NCBI GenBank assembly: GCA_943704415.1
Contig: CALSCO010000637.1
Span: 1-10,895 of the forward strand
Length of the DNA: 10,895 nt
Source of the DNA: Parvularia atlantis
Taxonomy: Eukaryota; Opisthokonta; Rotosphaerida
Direction of reading: 5' to 3'
Shown here: positions 8,619 to 10,895 of the stretch, in pieces
Layout of the letters: each line of letters begins with the position of its first letter
Numbering within the stretch: the first letter of the stretch is position 1
The notes under the pieces: model-generated
What the model was told of the DNA's origin: nothing
The model's database searches: none
The model's input: the letters and a program-made list of their open reading frames with translations, nothing else
Position numbers and translations under genes: made by a program

Positions 8619-10812
8619 ATGGTGGACGGCGATCGAGCGGCGCGGGTCGTGCGGACGCTGCTGCAGCAGCCGCTGCTGCCGACGCGGCAGTGGTACAACG
8701 ACAGCCTGCTGCAGCAGCGCCGCGGCGAGTGGGAGCCATCGCTGCTCGAGACGGCCGAGGCGCTCGAGATCCTCCAGCGCGCCACGGCCGCGCTCAAGAC
8801 CGAGCCCAACGTGCTCGAGCTGACGGCGCCGGTCATGAGTGCGCGCCTCCCCTTTCTTCCCCCTGCGTCCTTATCGAAACGCGCCTGCTCACGACGGGCG
8901 CACGCGCGCACAGTCGTCGGCGACATCCATGGGCATTTCGCCGACCTGCTCGAGCTGATGCGGCGCGTCGAGGGCCTCGCCAGCTACGACTTTGTCGAGG
9001 GCGGGCGCGCGCTCAAGCAGAGCTACCTGTTCATGGGCGACTACGTCGACCGGGGCAGCTACGGCGTCGAGGTCGTGCTGTTCCTGCTCGCGCTCAAGCT
9101 GGCCCAGCCCGACCGCGTGCACATGCTGCGCGGCAACCACGAGACGCGCAGCCAGACCATGCGCCCGATGAAGACCGAGGACGACGAGGGACGGCCCGTG
9201 CCCGAGCACCTCGTCGGCATCCACTTCAAGCGCGAGGCGGAGATCAAGTACGGACGCGACTTTTACAAGAACGCCATGCTCTGCTTCGACGCGCTGCCCC
9301 TCGCCGCCGTCCTCCACTACGACACCAGCCGCTTCCTGTGCATCCATGGCGGCCTCTCGCCCAGCATGCGCGACCTCAGTGCTCTGCGCGAGATCAACCG
9401 CTTCCGCGAGCCCGAGCTCAGCGGCGTGCTCTGCGACATCCTCTGTGCGCCCGTCCACTCGCTATCGCGGCACATGCGACGCTGAACCCCGCGCGCGCGC
9501 CGCAGGGTCCGACCCAATCTCGCGCGACCTCGAAGATGAGGCCTGGGATGGCGACAAGTACAATCACGTCGAGTACGTGCCCAACTGGGACCGTGGCGGT
9601 GGCCACTTTTTCGGCATCGCCGCCGTGAAAAAGTTCCTCAAGGAGAACAAGCTCGACGGCATCATCCGCGCGCACCAGGTGGGGAGGTGTGACGCGTCGC
9701 CGCAGAGCTGACCTGGCCGCGGTCGTCGCGCACAGATGGAGGACGGCGTCTTCTACCACTTCCGCGATGACGAGTTCAAGTACCCGCTGGTGCGCAGCGA
9801 GCGGCGGACCGCTGCGCGACACAGACAGCGGCTGACGGCGTGGCCCACCGCGGCAGGTCACGACGGTCTTCTCCGCGTCCAACTACTGCGGGCACGACGA
9901 GAACCGGGCCGGCGTGATCGAGGTGCGCGCGGCTGCCGGGCGCCGGCCAGAGCTGAACGCGACGCGGCAGTTCCACGAGAGCAGCATCCGCGTGCTGCTG
10001 CTCGACCCGGCGCTGGAGGAGATCGCCAGCGTCGTCCCGTTCGGCAACACGCTGCTGCCAGAGCCGCGCCGCAAGCAGTCGGACGAGGCGATGCCGCCGA
10101 CGTCGCCGCGGCGCGCGTCGCTGCAGCGGCGGAGGTCGATCGTGGTCGACTTTGGGCTGACGGTCGAGGGCTACGCGTCCGGGTCCGGGTCATCGGCGTC
10201 GCTGCACAACATGGTGCGCTTTTGTCGTGACCAGCTGTGCCGGCGGACGCTGACGCGGCGGCCGCGGCCAGGGCGAGCGCGAGCGCAGCAGTTCGGCCGA
10301 ATCGCACGCGTCTTGGGACACGCTGCGGCGAGTGGCGTCGCTCAAGCTCGAGCCGCACGTGCTGGAGGAGATGATGACGCTGGCCGTGCGGGTGCGCGCG
10401 TGCACGCGGCCTGCTGCGGCACGCGTGGCAACTGACGCGCGCCTCAACGCAGGGGCACGAGCAGTCGCCCTCGCGCAGGCCGTCGCAGACCGACCTCTCG
10501 GCCGCGAGCCAGGAGCTGTCGCTGAGCATGAGCGACCTCGGACAACTCGGCGTGCTCTTTGAGGCGATCGACCATAACGGCGATGGCGTGCTCCAGGTCG
10601 ACGAGCTCAAGGCGTTCATGGTGAACCTGTACGAGATGTACGACGAGCCGTCGACGCGTGGTGCGCGCGCGGGCCATCTGCTGCGCGTGTGCTCACGTCG
10701 TGCGGCAGCGCTCTTTGACGTGATCGACCGGAACCACGACGGCATCATCGAGTTTGCCGAGTTTGCGGCCTTCTTCGCCAACCTGCAGTTCAAGCAGCAG
10801 ACACCAGTATGA
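8619..10812 (+). CDS. PPP-family Ser/Thr phosphatase with C-terminal EF-hand pair (9 exons)
   Basis: Probable calcium-responsive metallophosphatase acting on phosphoserine/threonine. Exons: 8619-8838, 8914-9444, 9506-9678, 9736-9789, 9857-9922, 9971-10213, 10272-10385, 10453-10660, 10709-10812, giving 570 residues. All PPP catalytic motifs are present: GDIHG (76-80), GDYVDRG (115-121), RGNHE (146-150), HGGLSP (218-223), RAH (305-307) and FSASNYC (331-337). LPLAA and CDILWSDP resemble calcineurin/PP2A, while FSASNY is more like PPEF/PP7. After RGNHE there is a charged insertion of roughly 15-20 residues relative to calcineurin. Residues ~370-465 are a low-complexity Arg/Ser/Pro linker. Two canonical EF loops follow: DHNGDGVLQVDE (507-518) and DRNHDGIIEFAE (543-554), at normal pair spacing. 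I see no calcineurin-B-binding helix or calmodulin site, but these are hard to spot by eye. Introns 9923-9970 and 10214-10271 are less certain because no conserved motif constrains them. Confidence 0.9.
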
Positions 10813-10895
10813 CGCACGCCGCCGCCCTCGTAGCCACCCATTGCTTTCTTTGCTCTTGCCACGACTAGGGAGACCCGTCGCCGTCCTCCGGGGGG
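10813..10895. other. 3' flank of the phosphatase gene
   Basis: These 83 bases follow the phosphatase stop codon. A pyrimidine-rich stretch (about 10840-10860) may belong to its 3' UTR. No gene or clear terminator motif is visible. Confidence 0.5.

Noticed and set aside
8619-10812. Ordinary calcineurin A catalytic subunit
   Set aside because: The catalytic domain is calcineurin-like, but the C-terminal EF-hand pair, the SASNY motif and the insertion after RGNHE do not fit standard CNA1.
9858-10862. 334-residue open frame on the minus strand
   Set aside because: It lies antisense to phosphatase exons that encode clear FSASNYC and EF-hand motifs.

Overview
The window looks like compact, GC-rich nuclear DNA from a fungus. 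The best guess is a basidiomycete of the Malassezia/Ustilaginomycotina kind. That guess is inference from gene content, short introns (48-128 bp) with a clear CTNA-type branch motif, tiny intergenic gaps and high GC; no taxonomic marker was checked. No long ORF is a complete gene. The real genes appear only after splicing, and joining exons by hand gives seven spliced, in-frame proteins with 38 proposed introns.

Layout from left to right: a (TG)n microsatellite (1-60); SAM50-family outer-membrane beta-barrel insertase on minus (67-1895); Sec61-beta translocon subunit on plus (1952-2492); a JmjC/cupin-8 dioxygenase-like protein with an N-terminal membrane segment on minus (2608-4255); a short-chain dehydrogenase with a C-terminal hydrophobic segment on plus (4272-5360); Rab GDP-dissociation inhibitor on plus (5434-7451); the UTP23 rRNA-processing PIN protein on minus (7556-8571); and a PPP-family Ser/Thr phosphatase with two C-terminal EF-hands on plus (8619-10812). 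The last 83 bases hold no recognisable gene. No stretch over 300 bp lacks a gene.

Genes are packed as alternating divergent and convergent pairs. Start codons of the divergent pairs lie only 56, 16-25 and 47 bp apart, so each gap must act as a shared promoter or the transcripts must overlap. Four of the seven proteins serve membranes or the secretory and mitochondrial import systems (SAM50, Sec61-beta, GDI, and the membrane-anchored SDR). This may be chance neighbourhood rather than a functional cluster.

The most interesting items are the phosphatase with a built-in calcium-binding EF-hand pair, the nearly uniform and non-textbook 5' splice site GTGCG (34 of 38 introns), two genes whose first coding exon is only the ATG, and the E-box and TTC-repeat elements inside the tiny divergent promoters.
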